Of a stretch of 64,000 bases of DNA, positions 49,108-58,124 are shown in pieces (the stretch's first letter is position 1; every line of letters begins with the position of its first letter). The notes under the pieces were generated by a model. It made no database searches, had not been told where the DNA came from, and saw nothing but the letters and a program-made list of their open reading frames with translations. The stretch is from Paraperibacillus esterisolvens. Lineage in GTDB: Bacteria > Bacillota > Bacilli > Bacillales > DSM-1321. The stretch lies in assembly GCF_046237625.1 (NCBI RefSeq), contig NZ_CP143545.1, positions 2,480,001-2,544,000 of the forward strand. Reading direction: 5' to 3'. A program made the translations under genes and the position numbers.

Positions 49108-51258
49108 ATGAATTTTATTGGACGCATCATAGTGAAATACCGGATTTTCCTTGTCATCTGCTGGATCGTCCTGCTGGGGGGCTTAGGATTTGCGGCTCTA
49201 GATCTCCCTTCTAATCTAAAGGGCGACGGCTTCGAGACTGAGGGTGAATTCAAGGATGTAGAAAAGGAATTGAACACTGTCTTCAAGAGGTCGAGCACGA
49301 GTGTGCTGATTTTGTTTGAAAGGAACGGCAGGCAGTCTGAAAATGAATTTAAAAAAATGATTGCAAGCCAGCTGCATAAAGTGGAAAGTCTCGGTATACA
49401 TGAGAGCATTCTTTCTCCTCTTCAGGATAAAGGAATGTATAAACCGGATATTGCTTATGCTTCCATTCAATTCAACAAAACCAAGGATGAAATGGGAAAA
49501 GAAACAGACCTGCTGAATCAAACAATTGGGGGTAAACCGGGAGTGTCCTTGACCGGCACACCGATTGTCGTTAATGACATGAACAAAGCAAGCCAGGATG
49601 ATTTAAAACGTGCGGAGCTCATCGGTCTGCCTGTTGCCCTCATTGTCCTGCTCCTTGCCTTCGGGTCGCTGGCTGCCTCCGTTGTCCCCATAATCATTGG
49701 AGGAATAACAGTGGCCATCTCATTTGGGATACTGGACTTTTTAGGCAGGGAAATGCAGCTTTCCGTTTTTGTATTAAATGTTATTCCCATGATCGGGCTT
49801 TCTTTAAGCATAGACTTTTCCCTCTTGTTCATTAATCGTTTCCGTGAGGAGCTGCTTAAAGGAGACAAGGGGCAAGCCATTAAGACCACAATAAGGACTG
49901 CGGGCACATCCATCCTCTTTTCAGCATTGTGTGTTTTTATCGGGCTCGCCGCTATGCTTGTGATCGACATATCCATTTTCCAGACAGTTGCCATAGGGGG
50001 GATGGTTGTGGTCACTGTGGCCGTTCTTTCGGCTCTGACCCTTCTGCCCTCAATCCTTATGGTACTGGGTGAAAATATAAATAAATGGCGGATTCTGAAA
50101 AAGCCTGTTGATAAGCCCGGCAATGGCTGGAATAGATTCGCAAAGCTGGTGATGAGGCATCCAGTATTGATTAGTGCAGGGGCCCTTGCCATTCTTGCGG
50201 TGGGAATCCTCCCGGCGGGCAGTATGCGGCTGGCTATTCCAGAAGTCGACGCGCTTCCGGAACACTACGAATCACGACAGGCAATGGAAAAGATATCGGA
50301 TGCCTTCCATATTGATGAAGGAAGTGTTGTTTATGTGACAGCAAAGCGACCGGGGGAATGGATAGATCCTGAAGGACTTTCATCCATGAAAAAGCTGATC
50401 GATTCCCTGAAAGATGACCCGATTGTTGACTCGGTCGATTCGCTCTACAGTGTGAGCGGGACAGACTCAAGCGGGGAATTGGGTGCTGCCCTGGAGGATC
50501 CCCGCTTTGCCAATCAGATTAAACCTTTTAGGGAGGAATTCATTAAGGGGGAACACCTTCTCCTGACCGTTCATTTAAGCGAGGAGGAAAAGTCTGCAAA
50601 GGCCCAGGATTGGGTCAGGGAGTGGAGCAGGGCTGAGTGGGATTATCCTCTTCAATTCGGGGGAGGAGTGAAATTCTATCAGGAAATATTTGATGAGATT
50701 TATGAAAAAGCGGGGATTGGATTTGCCATCATTCTGATATCTACCTTCTTCATCCTGATGGCAGCATTTAAATCCATTGTGATTCCCTTAAAAGCAATAC
50801 TTATGAATATATTGGGTCTGACTTCGACCTTTGGCATTTTGGTATGGCTTTTCCAAGAAGGGCATTTAGCACCGGAGGGAAGTGACATTGCCTTGATGCT
50901 GCCGATATTTGTATTCAGTCTTGTGTTCGGCCTGAGCATGGATTATGAAGTTTTCCTCATTTCCCGCATTCAGGAAATTTATGAAAAAACGGGAGACAAT
51001 GATCTTGCTACTGTCCAGGGGCTTAGCTCCACCAGCAAAATTATTACTTCTGCAGCCTTGATCATGATTGTCATTACCGGTGCTTTTGCATTTACCGGGG
51101 TCATGCCCGTCAAACAGATAGGCGTCGGGATTGCTATCGCCATTTTGATTGACGCGACCATCATTAGAATGCTCCTGGTTCCTTCCCTTATGAAACTGCT
51201 TGGTGAATGGAACTGGTGGATGCCTTTTAAAAAGAACCAAAGAGACACCAATCATTGA
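49108..51258 (+). CDS. MMPL/RND family transporter (YdfJ type)
   Basis: 716 residues with the two-fold RND layout: helix 1, an extracytoplasmic domain (~35-165), helices 2-6, helix 7 near 350, a second external domain, and helices 8-12. The proton-relay motif GLSMDYEVFLISR is present in the second half and SIDFSLLFINRFREEL in the first. AAGGAGAGCACTTT precedes the ATG. YdfJ/YdgH-like proteins export lipids or antimicrobials; no regulator adjoins it, so substrate is open. Confidence 0.88.
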   Translation: MNFIGRIIVKYRIFLVICWIVLLGGLGFAALDLPSNLKGDGFETEGEFKDVEKELNTVFKRSSTSVLILFERNGRQSENEFKKMIASQLHKVESLGIHESILSPLQDKGMYKPDIAYASIQFNKTKDEMGKETDLLNQTIGGKPGVSLTGTPIVVNDMNKASQDDLKRAELIGLPVALIVLLLAFGSLAASVVPIIIGGITVAISFGILDFLGREMQLSVFVLNVIPMIGLSLSIDFSLLFINRFREELLKGDKGQAIKTTIRTAGTSILFSALCVFIGLAAMLVIDISIFQTVAIGGMVVVTVAVLSALTLLPSILMVLGENINKWRILKKPVDKPGNGWNRFAKLVMRHPVLISAGALAILAVGILPAGSMRLAIPEVDALPEHYESRQAMEKISDAFHIDEGSVVYVTAKRPGEWIDPEGLSSMKKLIDSLKDDPIVDSVDSLYSVSGTDSSGELGAALEDPRFANQIKPFREEFIKGEHLLLTVHLSEEEKSAKAQDWVREWSRAEWDYPLQFGGGVKFYQEIFDEIYEKAGIGFAIILISTFFILMAAFKSIVIPLKAILMNILGLTSTFGILVWLFQEGHLAPEGSDIALMLPIFVFSLVFGLSMDYEVFLISRIQEIYEKTGDNDLATVQGLSSTSKIITSAALIMIVITGAFAFTGVMPVKQIGVGIAIAILIDATIIRMLLVPSLMKLLGEWNWWMPFKKNQRDTNH

Positions 51259-51293
51259 AACAGCCTTTCCGGCTAGCTGCCGGAAAGGCTGTT
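51259..51293. terminator. Bidirectional terminator between the MMPL gene and yhbE
   Basis: Perfect 15-bp stem (51259-51273/51279-51293) with a 5-nt loop, then ATTTTAG on the plus strand. Confidence 0.8.
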
Positions 51294-51296
51294 ATT

Positions 51297-52034
51297 TTAG
51301 ATACGGCACTTCTCCTTTACAGTGGAAGTACCGTCTATTTTAGGATCATTCCCAAACTCCAATCTGCCAATGCTGCAGCCTGGGCCAATCTCTATGTCTG
51401 TTCCACGGACAGTACCGACCGTACAGTATTCCATATAAATACGGTCGCCCTCAATCATTTCGGCTTTTAAGCCTGTGGGTTTACTGGAACTCAGGACAGA
51501 CAGCAGTTTATCGAAGAATACATTATGGACAGCTTCTCTCTTTATTGTGATTTCTCCGCCGCCAATCTCTTTAATATATCCGTCTGTGTTTAATTTAATT
51601 TCAATACTGTCTGCATTCAGCAGTTCCGTTATATTTATCACGCCCTTGGACACGAATACTTCAGTTTCACAATTACCCTTAATTACAGTTTTTCCCTTTG
51701 AGATGAAGCTTTCGGATGAGACATCGCCCTCAGCCTCAAGATGACCATGTATCACGACAGTATTGGCCTTAAGCTCTCCTTTAACTTCGGCTTTGCCATT
51801 TATGTGAATATCATCTGCTTTCATCTTCCCGTGAAAGGCTGCTTTTCCGTTCACTTCGATCTCTTTTGCAGTAACTGATCCCGAGATCTGCGCATTTCCG
51901 TTCACAGAGAATTCCTCGCATTGACAATCACTGGTAATCCTGCCAGAGCCATTGATTCCAACATGGGAAAAGGTTCCTCCAGGTACAGTCATCGATCCAT
52001 TAATCTGCAGCGGGTATATCGTTTGAGAATTCAT
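51297..52034 (-). CDS. yhbE: Bactofilin-like protein YhbE
   Basis: 245 residues made of short beta-helix repeats (NGSGRITSDCQCEEFSVNGNAQISGSVTAKEIEVNGKAAFHGKMKADDIHINGKAEVKGEL...), the right-handed beta-helix of bactofilin/polymer-forming proteins. A C-terminal ~90-residue part is specific to YhbE/YhbF proteins. Its start overlaps the yhbD stop by 4 bp, so the two are coupled. Probably a cytoskeletal or envelope scaffold; YhbE is linked to cell-envelope or sporulation functions only by context. Confidence 0.8.
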   Translation of the reverse strand: MNSQTIYPLQINGSMTVPGGTFSHVGINGSGRITSDCQCEEFSVNGNAQISGSVTAKEIEVNGKAAFHGKMKADDIHINGKAEVKGELKANTVVIHGHLEAEGDVSSESFISKGKTVIKGNCETEVFVSKGVINITELLNADSIEIKLNTDGYIKEIGGGEITIKREAVHNVFFDKLLSVLSSSKPTGLKAEMIEGDRIYMEYCTVGTVRGTDIEIGPGCSIGRLEFGNDPKIDGTSTVKEKCRI

Positions 52035-52666
52035 TTTATCCCTCCATTAAATACTTCTTTCATTTCCTCGCCGATAGGATCAATCTCCAGCCTGAGTACC
52101 GTTTTAGTCTGGTTATCTGGAAAGAGCTGCTCCCCTTGCCTTCCTAAAATAACGAATGTGACTCCCATCTTCCTGAAGATATAAAGTACAGCCCTTCCTT
52201 CCTTAACTATACTGTCATGAGCAGACAAAAATTCGAGGACCATTCGGCCTTCTTCCTTATTCGCCTCTCCCGAGTGAAGGATCACATCGAGTATTTTCAG
52301 ATATAACGCTTCGAAGAAATTCAGGTGTTCTTCTGTGATCACTGCCTTTGCTATTTCGAGTGCAGCAGAAGAAATTATCCCGTTTTCCAGAAGTTCCCCT
52401 CTGGAAACAGAAACACCAGACTCTCCCGGCGCCAGGAAAGCGGCTATGTCATCCAGTGACATTTCCCCTTCCTTCATATTCTGGATTTTCGCTATTCTGT
52501 CCATCATCCTGGTCCTTGGAAAAAAAGTCTCCTGACCGGTAAAAGTTGATTTTCTAATGAACCAGTCGTCAGGAATTAAATTTTTCCGTTTCCACCTATA
52601 AAGCTGTCCGTAAGAGATGCCAGCCAGCTCTAAAAGGTCTTTTTTGGATATAAGCTGATCTTCCAT
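52031..52666 (-). CDS. yhbD: YhbD, MerR-like HTH protein (DUF4004)
   Basis: 211 residues. Residues ~6-45 (ISKKDLLELAGISYGQLYRWKRKNLIPDDWFIRKSTFTGQETFFPRTRM) form a MerR-type winged helix; the remainder is the DUF4004 part with DDIAAFL and a hydrophobic core. GGAGGTGGAAG precedes the ATG at 52664-52666. An inverted repeat (52688-52705) lies just upstream and could be its own operator. It is coupled to bactofilin gene yhbE as in B. subtilis. Confidence 0.85.
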   Translation of the reverse strand: MEDQLISKKDLLELAGISYGQLYRWKRKNLIPDDWFIRKSTFTGQETFFPRTRMMDRIAKIQNMKEGEMSLDDIAAFLAPGESGVSVSRGELLENGIISSAALEIAKAVITEEHLNFFEALYLKILDVILHSGEANKEEGRMVLEFLSAHDSIVKEGRAVLYIFRKMGVTFVILGRQGEQLFPDNQTKTVLRLEIDPIGEEMKEVFNGGIK

Positions 52667-52687
52667 CTTCCACCTCCTGCATACAGT

Positions 52688-52705
52688 GTAACATAACATT
52701 GTTAC
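52688..52705 (-). promoter_or_regulatory. Candidate autoregulatory operator of yhbDE
   Basis: GTAACA (52688-52693) and TGTTAC (52700-52705) form a perfect inverted repeat with a 6-nt spacer, 22 nt before the yhbD start. Confidence 0.45.
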
Positions 52706-52713
52706 GTTAGGAA

Positions 52714-52744
52714 ATAAAAAAAACGAAAGCTGCTGCTTTCGTTT
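52714..52744 (-). terminator. Terminator of the 51-aa gene
   Basis: Perfect 10-bp stem AAACGAAAGC/GCTTTCGTTT, 4-nt loop, TTTTTTTT on the minus strand. Confidence 0.8.
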
Positions 52745-52898
52745 AGTTTGGCCAATCACTGCGCTTGCCCGGTTCATCATTGCCCCCGGTCGCATTGCCT
52801 GTTGTTGCCGTATATCCGACTCTGTATGCTGATTTCCTTTTTTCCTTCAGTACATTTGGCATCTTATACTGATTCAGGTTTTCCTGTCCTTTTGTCAA
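52743..52898 (-). CDS. Small basic protein (51 aa)
   Basis: TTG at 52896-52898, with GGAGGAGGG 8 nt upstream: MTKGQENLNQYKMPNVLKEKRKSAYRVGYT... TTGNATGGNDEPGKRSDWPN. 51 residues, basic first half, Gly/Asn-rich second half. It follows the MFS gene by 18 bp and has its own terminator. No family recognised. It would be missed by length filters. Confidence 0.5.
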   Translation of the reverse strand: MTKGQENLNQYKMPNVLKEKRKSAYRVGYTATTGNATGGNDEPGKRSDWPN

Positions 52899-52916
52899 AG
52901 CTTCTCCCTCCTCCTC

Positions 52917-54182
52917 TTATGTCTGTGGTGCCGGTTCTCTTTTGTCTCCACGGTTATTTCCTTCCCTTTCGTCCTCTACCCTAATAAACTTTTTGACGAT
53001 GAAGACCAGCAAAATACCCCCTGCCGCAGATCCGGCAAATCCCCAAAACGGATTCATTTTAAGTAAGGCAGCCATGACGGGCGGACCGGCCGCAACGCCG
53101 ATAAATCTAGCCGAACTGTAAAAAGACGTGATGGTGCCCCGCTCTTCCTTTTCAATATTTTCAGTGATTAAAGCATCCAGGGAAGGAAGCAGCAAACCGA
53201 TCGCCGCGCCAAATATGCTTGTGGCGCCAAGCAGGATAAAGAGCGAGTTAAACATACTGGTGAAAGCAATGGAAACAGATAGAATCACCAGTCCATAATA
53301 AATCAGCTTTTTCATCAGCACTTTATCACCTTTAATTTTCCTTCCTGTTATAAAAGAGGATAAACATAAAAAGCCAAGGGGAATGGCAAGGAGAAGTCCT
53401 TTTTCAACTCCCTTTGCATCATATCTCGTTTCAAGTACTTGAGATAAGTAAAACTGAGCCGCAAACAAAATGAACATGGCAAAGCATCCAATGAAGAAGA
53501 TGGTATAAAGCCACCTGCCCTCCTGTTTGAAAATCCTCTTTGTGTCTGTAAGGAAGTCCCTGAATTCTTTAGGTTTTTCCGTTTTCTTTGGTGCTTTTAT
53601 AAAAAAGAGCACCATCAGGACCGATATGCTTGAAAAGACTGATATAGAAAAGAAAGGAAGGAACCATATGACAGCTGCCAGCAGGGAGCCAAGGATCGGG
53701 CTCAAAACTTTACCTGCCGTATTGGCCGTTTCAATTATTCCAAGGCAGGAACTGGCTTCGTCTTCTTTTTTATACAGATCCCCAACCAGCGGCATTACAA
53801 TGGGTGCTGCCCCCGCTGCTCCTATCCCCTGCAGGATTCTTCCCATAATGATGGTCCAAAACGGGTCAGACATCTTCCATGATGCAAAGGCCGAAATAAG
53901 ACCACCTGCCAATACAATCAAAAGGCTCGGTATAATGACCTTTTTCCTGCCAATCCTGTCAGAAAGATATCCTGCAATCGGAATCAAGAAAATGGAAGCT
54001 AATGAATAGCTCGTAATGATTAAACTCGATTGGAAGGGCGTAATATTCACTTTTTTCTCAAGGATGGGCAAAACAGGTATGAGCATGGAATTTCCCAGTG
54101 TCATGATCAGCGGGATCGAAGCCATGCTGATCAAACACCAATTGCTGACCTTTTCTTCCTTTACGTTATTATCTTCAGCCAT
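52917..54182 (-). CDS. MFS transporter, drug/siderophore exporter type
   Basis: 421 residues, 12 helices: SIPLIMTLGNSMLIPVLPILEKKVNITPFQSSLIITSYSLASIFLIPIAGYLSDRIGRKK, then GRILQGIGAAGAAPIVMPLVGDL with the antiporter motif C-like GxxxGP region further on (SSARFIGVAAGPPV). ATG at 54180-54182 has AAAGGAG upstream. It is a paralogue of the plus-strand carrier at 55702-56940, sharing the same SIPLIMTLGNSMLIP opening; similar in outline to YmfD/YmfE-type exporters. The 51-aa gene follows it on the same strand. Confidence 0.85.
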   Translation of the reverse strand: MAEDNNVKEEKVSNWCLISMASIPLIMTLGNSMLIPVLPILEKKVNITPFQSSLIITSYSLASIFLIPIAGYLSDRIGRKKVIIPSLLIVLAGGLISAFASWKMSDPFWTIIMGRILQGIGAAGAAPIVMPLVGDLYKKEDEASSCLGIIETANTAGKVLSPILGSLLAAVIWFLPFFSISVFSSISVLMVLFFIKAPKKTEKPKEFRDFLTDTKRIFKQEGRWLYTIFFIGCFAMFILFAAQFYLSQVLETRYDAKGVEKGLLLAIPLGFLCLSSFITGRKIKGDKVLMKKLIYYGLVILSVSIAFTSMFNSLFILLGATSIFGAAIGLLLPSLDALITENIEKEERGTITSFYSSARFIGVAAGPPVMAALLKMNPFWGFAGSAAGGILLVFIVKKFIRVEDEREGNNRGDKREPAPQT

Positions 54183-54329
54183 GGTTCTACTCCTTTTGGA
54201 AACAAAATAAACGTCTGCCCGCATAGTATGGCCTTCCTCTTGATGATTTATTTTGGGTGAAAATGGTGACTGCACTTGTATTCCTCAGCACTTTGGGCAA
54301 CATATAGCAAAAAGGTTAGAGGTCATAAT

Positions 54330-55112
54330 ATGCTCAAACATCTAAAATACAATGGAAAGTTTATTTATTATGAAGAGGAAGGATCCGGTTCACCCGTTGT
54401 TTTCATCCATCCGCCCGGGGCGGGGAGAAAGCTTTTCCGGTCACAGGTGGCCAGTCTCAAAAACCGCTTCAGGGTCATTGTTCCGGATTTGGGGGGATAT
54501 GGCGACAGTCAGGGGGGGACTCCGCCTTTGACTCTCACTGACAGAGTCACGGAGGTAGTCAGGGTGATAGAGATTCTGGGTTTATCTAAAGTGCATCTCG
54601 TGTCGTATGGATCCGGATGTGCAGCAGCTCAGATGCTTGCTGACACTTATCCCAATCTTATTAAATCGCTTACCCTGCTGGATGGATATGTGAAAGTGGA
54701 AGGGCTGCACAGGCTGTTTTTAAGGATAGGAATTAAACTTCTTGACTTAAATGAAGAGCTTGCCATCCATCTATATGCGAGACACCTGGCTACCGAAAAG
54801 GAATTTATCGAAACTCTAAAAAACCATATTAGAAAATCAGATATTCGTGTCTGGTTATCCGATTACCAGCAGCTAGCCGGCTTCAATTTTACATCCAGAT
54901 TAAACAGCTTAAGGATGCCCGTGCTCCTGGTCCGCGGCGGCCAATATAGGAAGAATGCAGTACAGCCCTTTGAACAAGCAGCCGGCTGCAGGTCCCTTTG
55001 GGTACGCAAACGGAAAATCATTACTACGAATTGGGATATCATCAAAAATAATGTAGTTTCTTTTCTTGAAGAAGCAGAGGCAGCCAGTATCCCAACAGGC
55101 ATGCGGCAATAG
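54330..55112 (+). CDS. Alpha/beta hydrolase-fold protein lacking the catalytic triad
   Basis: 260 residues with a standard alpha/beta hydrolase core: VVFIHPPGAGRKLFRSQVASLKNRFRVIVPDLGGYGDS (oxyanion region) and LGLSKVHLVSYGSGCAAAQM at the nucleophile elbow. The elbow reads Ser92-Tyr93-Gly94-Ser95-Gly96, so the nucleophile serine of G-x-S-x-G is a glycine, and neither the acid (RGGQYRKN) nor the catalytic histidine (KIITTNWDII) is present. It is probably a non-catalytic binding or signalling protein. AGAGGTCATAAT precedes the ATG at 54330. It is followed by DUF3231 and MFS genes on the same strand. Confidence 0.72.
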   Translation: MLKHLKYNGKFIYYEEEGSGSPVVFIHPPGAGRKLFRSQVASLKNRFRVIVPDLGGYGDSQGGTPPLTLTDRVTEVVRVIEILGLSKVHLVSYGSGCAAAQMLADTYPNLIKSLTLLDGYVKVEGLHRLFLRIGIKLLDLNEELAIHLYARHLATEKEFIETLKNHIRKSDIRVWLSDYQQLAGFNFTSRLNSLRMPVLLVRGGQYRKNAVQPFEQAAGCRSLWVRKRKIITTNWDIIKNNVVSFLEEAEAASIPTGMRQ

Positions 55113-55173
55113 GAAATACATATTTATTAGGGTTCTTGTAATACTAACAATAAACTTTTAAAGGAGAATGAGT

Positions 55174-55674
55174 ATGGGGATATTAAACGGCAATCCAAAG
55201 GATGAACCGCTTCATTCCGGTGAAGTATTTTATCTCTGGACAAACCTTTTTGAAACAAAGGCATTATTAGTCACTCTGCAGGTGCTGATTAATCATACCG
55301 GGGATCATGATTTGAAGCTGTTTCTGGGAGATTTGAAGGACAATTGTTTAAAGCCCGGGACAGATCAGGTCGAGAATATCCTGAAGGAAACAGGGATCAG
55401 GCTTCCACCGGCCCCCCCTGACAGGCCAAATGTTGAAGTTCAGGATATTCCTGCAGGAGCGAGATTCTATGATCCGGAAATCGCTGCGATGGTTTTAAAA
55501 GAAATAAATGGAGGTATGCTGACAGCCTCCATGATCATGGGTTTATCCATCCGCAAGGACATCACCGAACTGTTTGATACCACACATTCGCAGCTGGCTG
55601 AATATGCCGGGAAACTGCTGGATGTCACTAAGGATAAAGGCTGGATTGTCCCGCCGCCTCTTATGGTTAAATGA
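55174..55674 (+). CDS. DUF3231 family protein
   Basis: 166 residues: GILNGNPKDEPLHSGEVFYLWTNLFETKALLVTLQVLINHTGDHDLKLFLGDLKDNCLKP, LPPAPPDRPN and a helical bundle ending WIVPPPL, matching half of the duplicated DUF3231 proteins (other members are ~330 residues). These are spore-coat-associated or stress-related four-helix bundles in Bacilli; metal binding is likely from His16, Glu and His residues. ATG at 55174 is preferred over an ATG two codons earlier (AAAGGAGA at proper distance). It lies between the pseudo-hydrolase and the MFS gene. Confidence 0.8.
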   Translation: MGILNGNPKDEPLHSGEVFYLWTNLFETKALLVTLQVLINHTGDHDLKLFLGDLKDNCLKPGTDQVENILKETGIRLPPAPPDRPNVEVQDIPAGARFYDPEIAAMVLKEINGGMLTASMIMGLSIRKDITELFDTTHSQLAEYAGKLLDVTKDKGWIVPPPLMVK

Positions 55675-55701
55675 TGCGCAGTCAGAAATGGAGTGAATAT
55701 A

Positions 55702-56940
55702 TTGGCAACATCTAATAAAGGCATGTCTGTGGCTGCTATCGGTTCGATTCCGCTCATCATGACACTCGGGAACTCGATGCTCATCCCGATCCTGCCTGCC
55801 ATGAAATCCTCTCTTAAGCTGACTGCCCTGCAAGTCAGTCTTACAATTACCGTATTTTCCATTGCGGCCGCAATCTGCATTCCCATTTTCGGTTATCTTT
55901 CAGACAGGCTGTCAAGGAAGATCATCATTATTCCCGCGTTGATCTTGTATGGTGCCGGGGGCCTTCTTGCGGGTTTTGCTTCAGCTGCACTGGAAAGCCC
56001 CTATATATGGATTCTGGGCGGCAGGCTTCTTCAGGGCATCGGGGCGGCTGGGACTGCTCCAATTGCAATGGCTCTTGCGGGTGATTTATTCAAAGGAAGC
56101 GAGCAAAGCAGGGTGCTGGGACTTGTGGAAGCCTCGAACGGATTCGGCAAGGTGCTCTCCCCTATACTCGGTTCGTTGTTCGGTATAATTGTTTGGTATG
56201 CACCCTTTTACGCTTTTCCTGTTTTTTGTGTACTTTCAATTTTGCTGACTTCTTTCTTCATTCATGAAAGTAAGAATAGAAAAGCACCGCCCCCGGCGGG
56301 ACAATATTTTCTAGGCATTAAAACAGTATACAAAAAAGATTGGAGATGGCTCCTGGCTACCTATCTTGCGGGTGCGGTCTGTTTGTTCTCGCTCTTTGGA
56401 ATCCTATTTTACCTCTCTGATATTCTTGAGAAGACCTATGCAATTGATGGTGTCAAAAAGGGGCTGATTCTTGCCGTTCCCCTTCTCGTTTTGTGTGCGT
56501 CTTCCTATATCACTGGAAGCCGTATCGGAAAGAACCTTGAATTAATGAAAAAATTGATAATAACTGGTTTCATATGCATGGCTTTGTCATACAGCCTTCT
56601 TGTTTTTGTGAAATCTTTGGTGCCTTTCCTGTTTATCCTGATTATCTCAAGCTTTGGCACCGGGCTGATTCTTCCGTGCGTAAACACCCTGATAACTGGC
56701 TCAGTTGGAAGCGAATATAGAGGATTTGTTACATCAATTTACAGTTCAGTAAGGTTTCTGGGTGTCGCAATAGGACCGCCGGTCTTTACCAGGCTTATTG
56801 ACTGGTCAAGGACAGGAATGTTCCTTTCACTCGCATGCCTGACATTGCTTGTAGGACTGGCAGCAGTCTTTATGATTCATGTCAAAGGTAAAGACGGGAC
56901 ACCAAATACAAAAACAAAGGTACGCTATGACTATATATGA
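55702..56940 (+). CDS. MFS transporter, paralogue of the carrier at 52917-54182
   Basis: 412 residues, 12 helices. It opens SIPLIMTLGNSMLIPILPAMKSSLKLTALQVSLTITVFSIAAAICIPIFGYLSDRLSRK, almost the same as the minus-strand carrier, and shares GRLLQGIGAAGTAPIAMALAGDL and SSVRFLGVAIGPPV. TTG at 55702 is preferred (GGAGTG 7 nt upstream) over GTG three codons earlier. It ends a four-gene-wide cluster with the pseudo-hydrolase and DUF3231 genes. Likely an exporter; substrate unknown. Confidence 0.85.
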   Translation: MATSNKGMSVAAIGSIPLIMTLGNSMLIPILPAMKSSLKLTALQVSLTITVFSIAAAICIPIFGYLSDRLSRKIIIIPALILYGAGGLLAGFASAALESPYIWILGGRLLQGIGAAGTAPIAMALAGDLFKGSEQSRVLGLVEASNGFGKVLSPILGSLFGIIVWYAPFYAFPVFCVLSILLTSFFIHESKNRKAPPPAGQYFLGIKTVYKKDWRWLLATYLAGAVCLFSLFGILFYLSDILEKTYAIDGVKKGLILAVPLLVLCASSYITGSRIGKNLELMKKLIITGFICMALSYSLLVFVKSLVPFLFILIISSFGTGLILPCVNTLITGSVGSEYRGFVTSIYSSVRFLGVAIGPPVFTRLIDWSRTGMFLSLACLTLLVGLAAVFMIHVKGKDGTPNTKTKVRYDYI

Positions 56941-56942
56941 GT

Positions 56943-57548
56943 TCATTTTTTTCTTCTCCAGGTCAGGCTGTATGCCTGGCCTGGATTCATTTTTCCGAGA
57001 AAGTCGACGATGACAGTCGAAATATATTGGCTTGTCAGTGCCTGTATGATAATTTCCCACTTGATGATGGAGGCGGTCAGGAGGAATATAAAGCCGTTAA
57101 TCAGAAAAAGCGGCTTACCAGGAAGAGTGTTTCTAGAATTTGAAATGATGAGAGCAATAACTCCCACCCCTCCATTTGAAACACCTTCCCGCAGCAGCAG
57201 GCCGACACCAATACCCAGGAATATAGATCCCAGCAGCAAATCAGCGATGAGATTCCGCACTGGTATTTCTATCAGTGCCTGAAATATAAAAATAGCACAA
57301 GATGTGCCTGATATTGAAAAGATTGTCCATGCGGTGCTTCTTCCTCCTAAAAATCTGATTGCGAGCAACATCATTAAGAGATTAACGAGCCAGAGAGCAA
57401 TACCTATATTGAGGGGAAACCAGTAATTTATGATAACCGCAAGACCACCGGCTCCGCCTGAGGGAATGGCATGCGGAAACAAAAAAACTCCCATACCAAA
57501 ACCCTGGATCACAGCTCCTGCAGCCACCATGCATCCTTTTCTCCACAT
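56943..57548 (-). CDS. YitT/DUF161-type membrane protein
   Basis: 201 residues with five to six helices: GAVIQGFGMGVFLFPHAIPSGGAGGLAVIINYWF, then IGIALWLVNLLMMLLAIRFLGGRS, LIADLLLGSIFLGIGVGLLLREG, GGVGVIALIIS. This is the YitT (DUF161) membrane part without the cytoplasmic DUF2179 domain, like YczE or YvjA-type short forms. ATG at 57546-57548 is preferred over one five codons earlier (GGAAGCGG upstream). Convergent with the MFS gene; only 2 bp separate the two stops. Confidence 0.72.
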   Translation of the reverse strand: MWRKGCMVAAGAVIQGFGMGVFLFPHAIPSGGAGGLAVIINYWFPLNIGIALWLVNLLMMLLAIRFLGGRSTAWTIFSISGTSCAIFIFQALIEIPVRNLIADLLLGSIFLGIGVGLLLREGVSNGGVGVIALIISNSRNTLPGKPLFLINGFIFLLTASIIKWEIIIQALTSQYISTVIVDFLGKMNPGQAYSLTWRRKK

Positions 57549-57821
57549 AACACCGCTTCCCATTCCTGTAAAATAAAAAAAGCTTGTCCATTCCTGACAT
57601 TCTATTCATGCTGAACCCTTTATATGTTTGTCTCCACATCTCAGGCAGGGCTTTTTCTCTAACAATTTCTATAAGACCATCAACTCTCCTTTAGTGCCGG
57701 TGCCACTATAACAGGGGCTGCATTACCTGATTTTTTACAGATTGGGACGAACCCGGACTATATGCAGGGGATAGACCATATGCTTTCTATAAGCAACCTG
57801 AAATGGAGGTCTGTGAACTAC

Positions 57822-58097
57822 ATGTTCCCATTTATAGAAAAGGCTCTTCTTGCCATGATTCTGCTGCGGTTTATATCAGGCTGTACCGAAATAACTGCCG
57901 CCCTTTTGATGCTAAAATTCAATAGTCTTGAGAAGGCTTTTAACATTAATGCAATCCTGGCACTTATAGGGCCTGCTGTCCTGATCATGACTACGATAAT
58001 TGGAATTTTTGGATTAACGGGCAGAATCTCATTCCTTAAAACATTTTGCATACTCACAGGAATCTTATTTATCATCACCGGCCTCAGAAGCAAATAA
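57822..58097 (+). CDS. yqhV: YqhV family membrane protein (DUF2619)
   Basis: 91 residues: ALLAMILLRFISGCTEITAALLMLKFNSLEKAFNINAILALIGPAVLIMTTIIGIFGLTGRISFLK is the DUF2619/YqhV pattern with three membrane helices. In the longer frame the upstream 20 codons lack a ribosome site; GGAGG lies 12 nt before ATG 57822 and 3 nt before a GTG at 57813. In B. subtilis yqhV sits at the spoIIIA locus; here it is isolated. Function unknown. Confidence 0.78.
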   Translation: MFPFIEKALLAMILLRFISGCTEITAALLMLKFNSLEKAFNINAILALIGPAVLIMTTIIGIFGLTGRISFLKTFCILTGILFIITGLRSK

Positions 58098-58101
58098 AAA
58101 A

Positions 58102-58124
58102 GCTAGAAGATAAAGTCTTCTAGC
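58102..58124 (-). terminator. Terminator of cvfB
   Basis: Perfect 9-bp stem GCTAGAAGA/TCTTCTAGC, 5-nt loop, TTTTTTATTT on the minus strand; overlaps the stop codon of cvfB. Confidence 0.8.
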
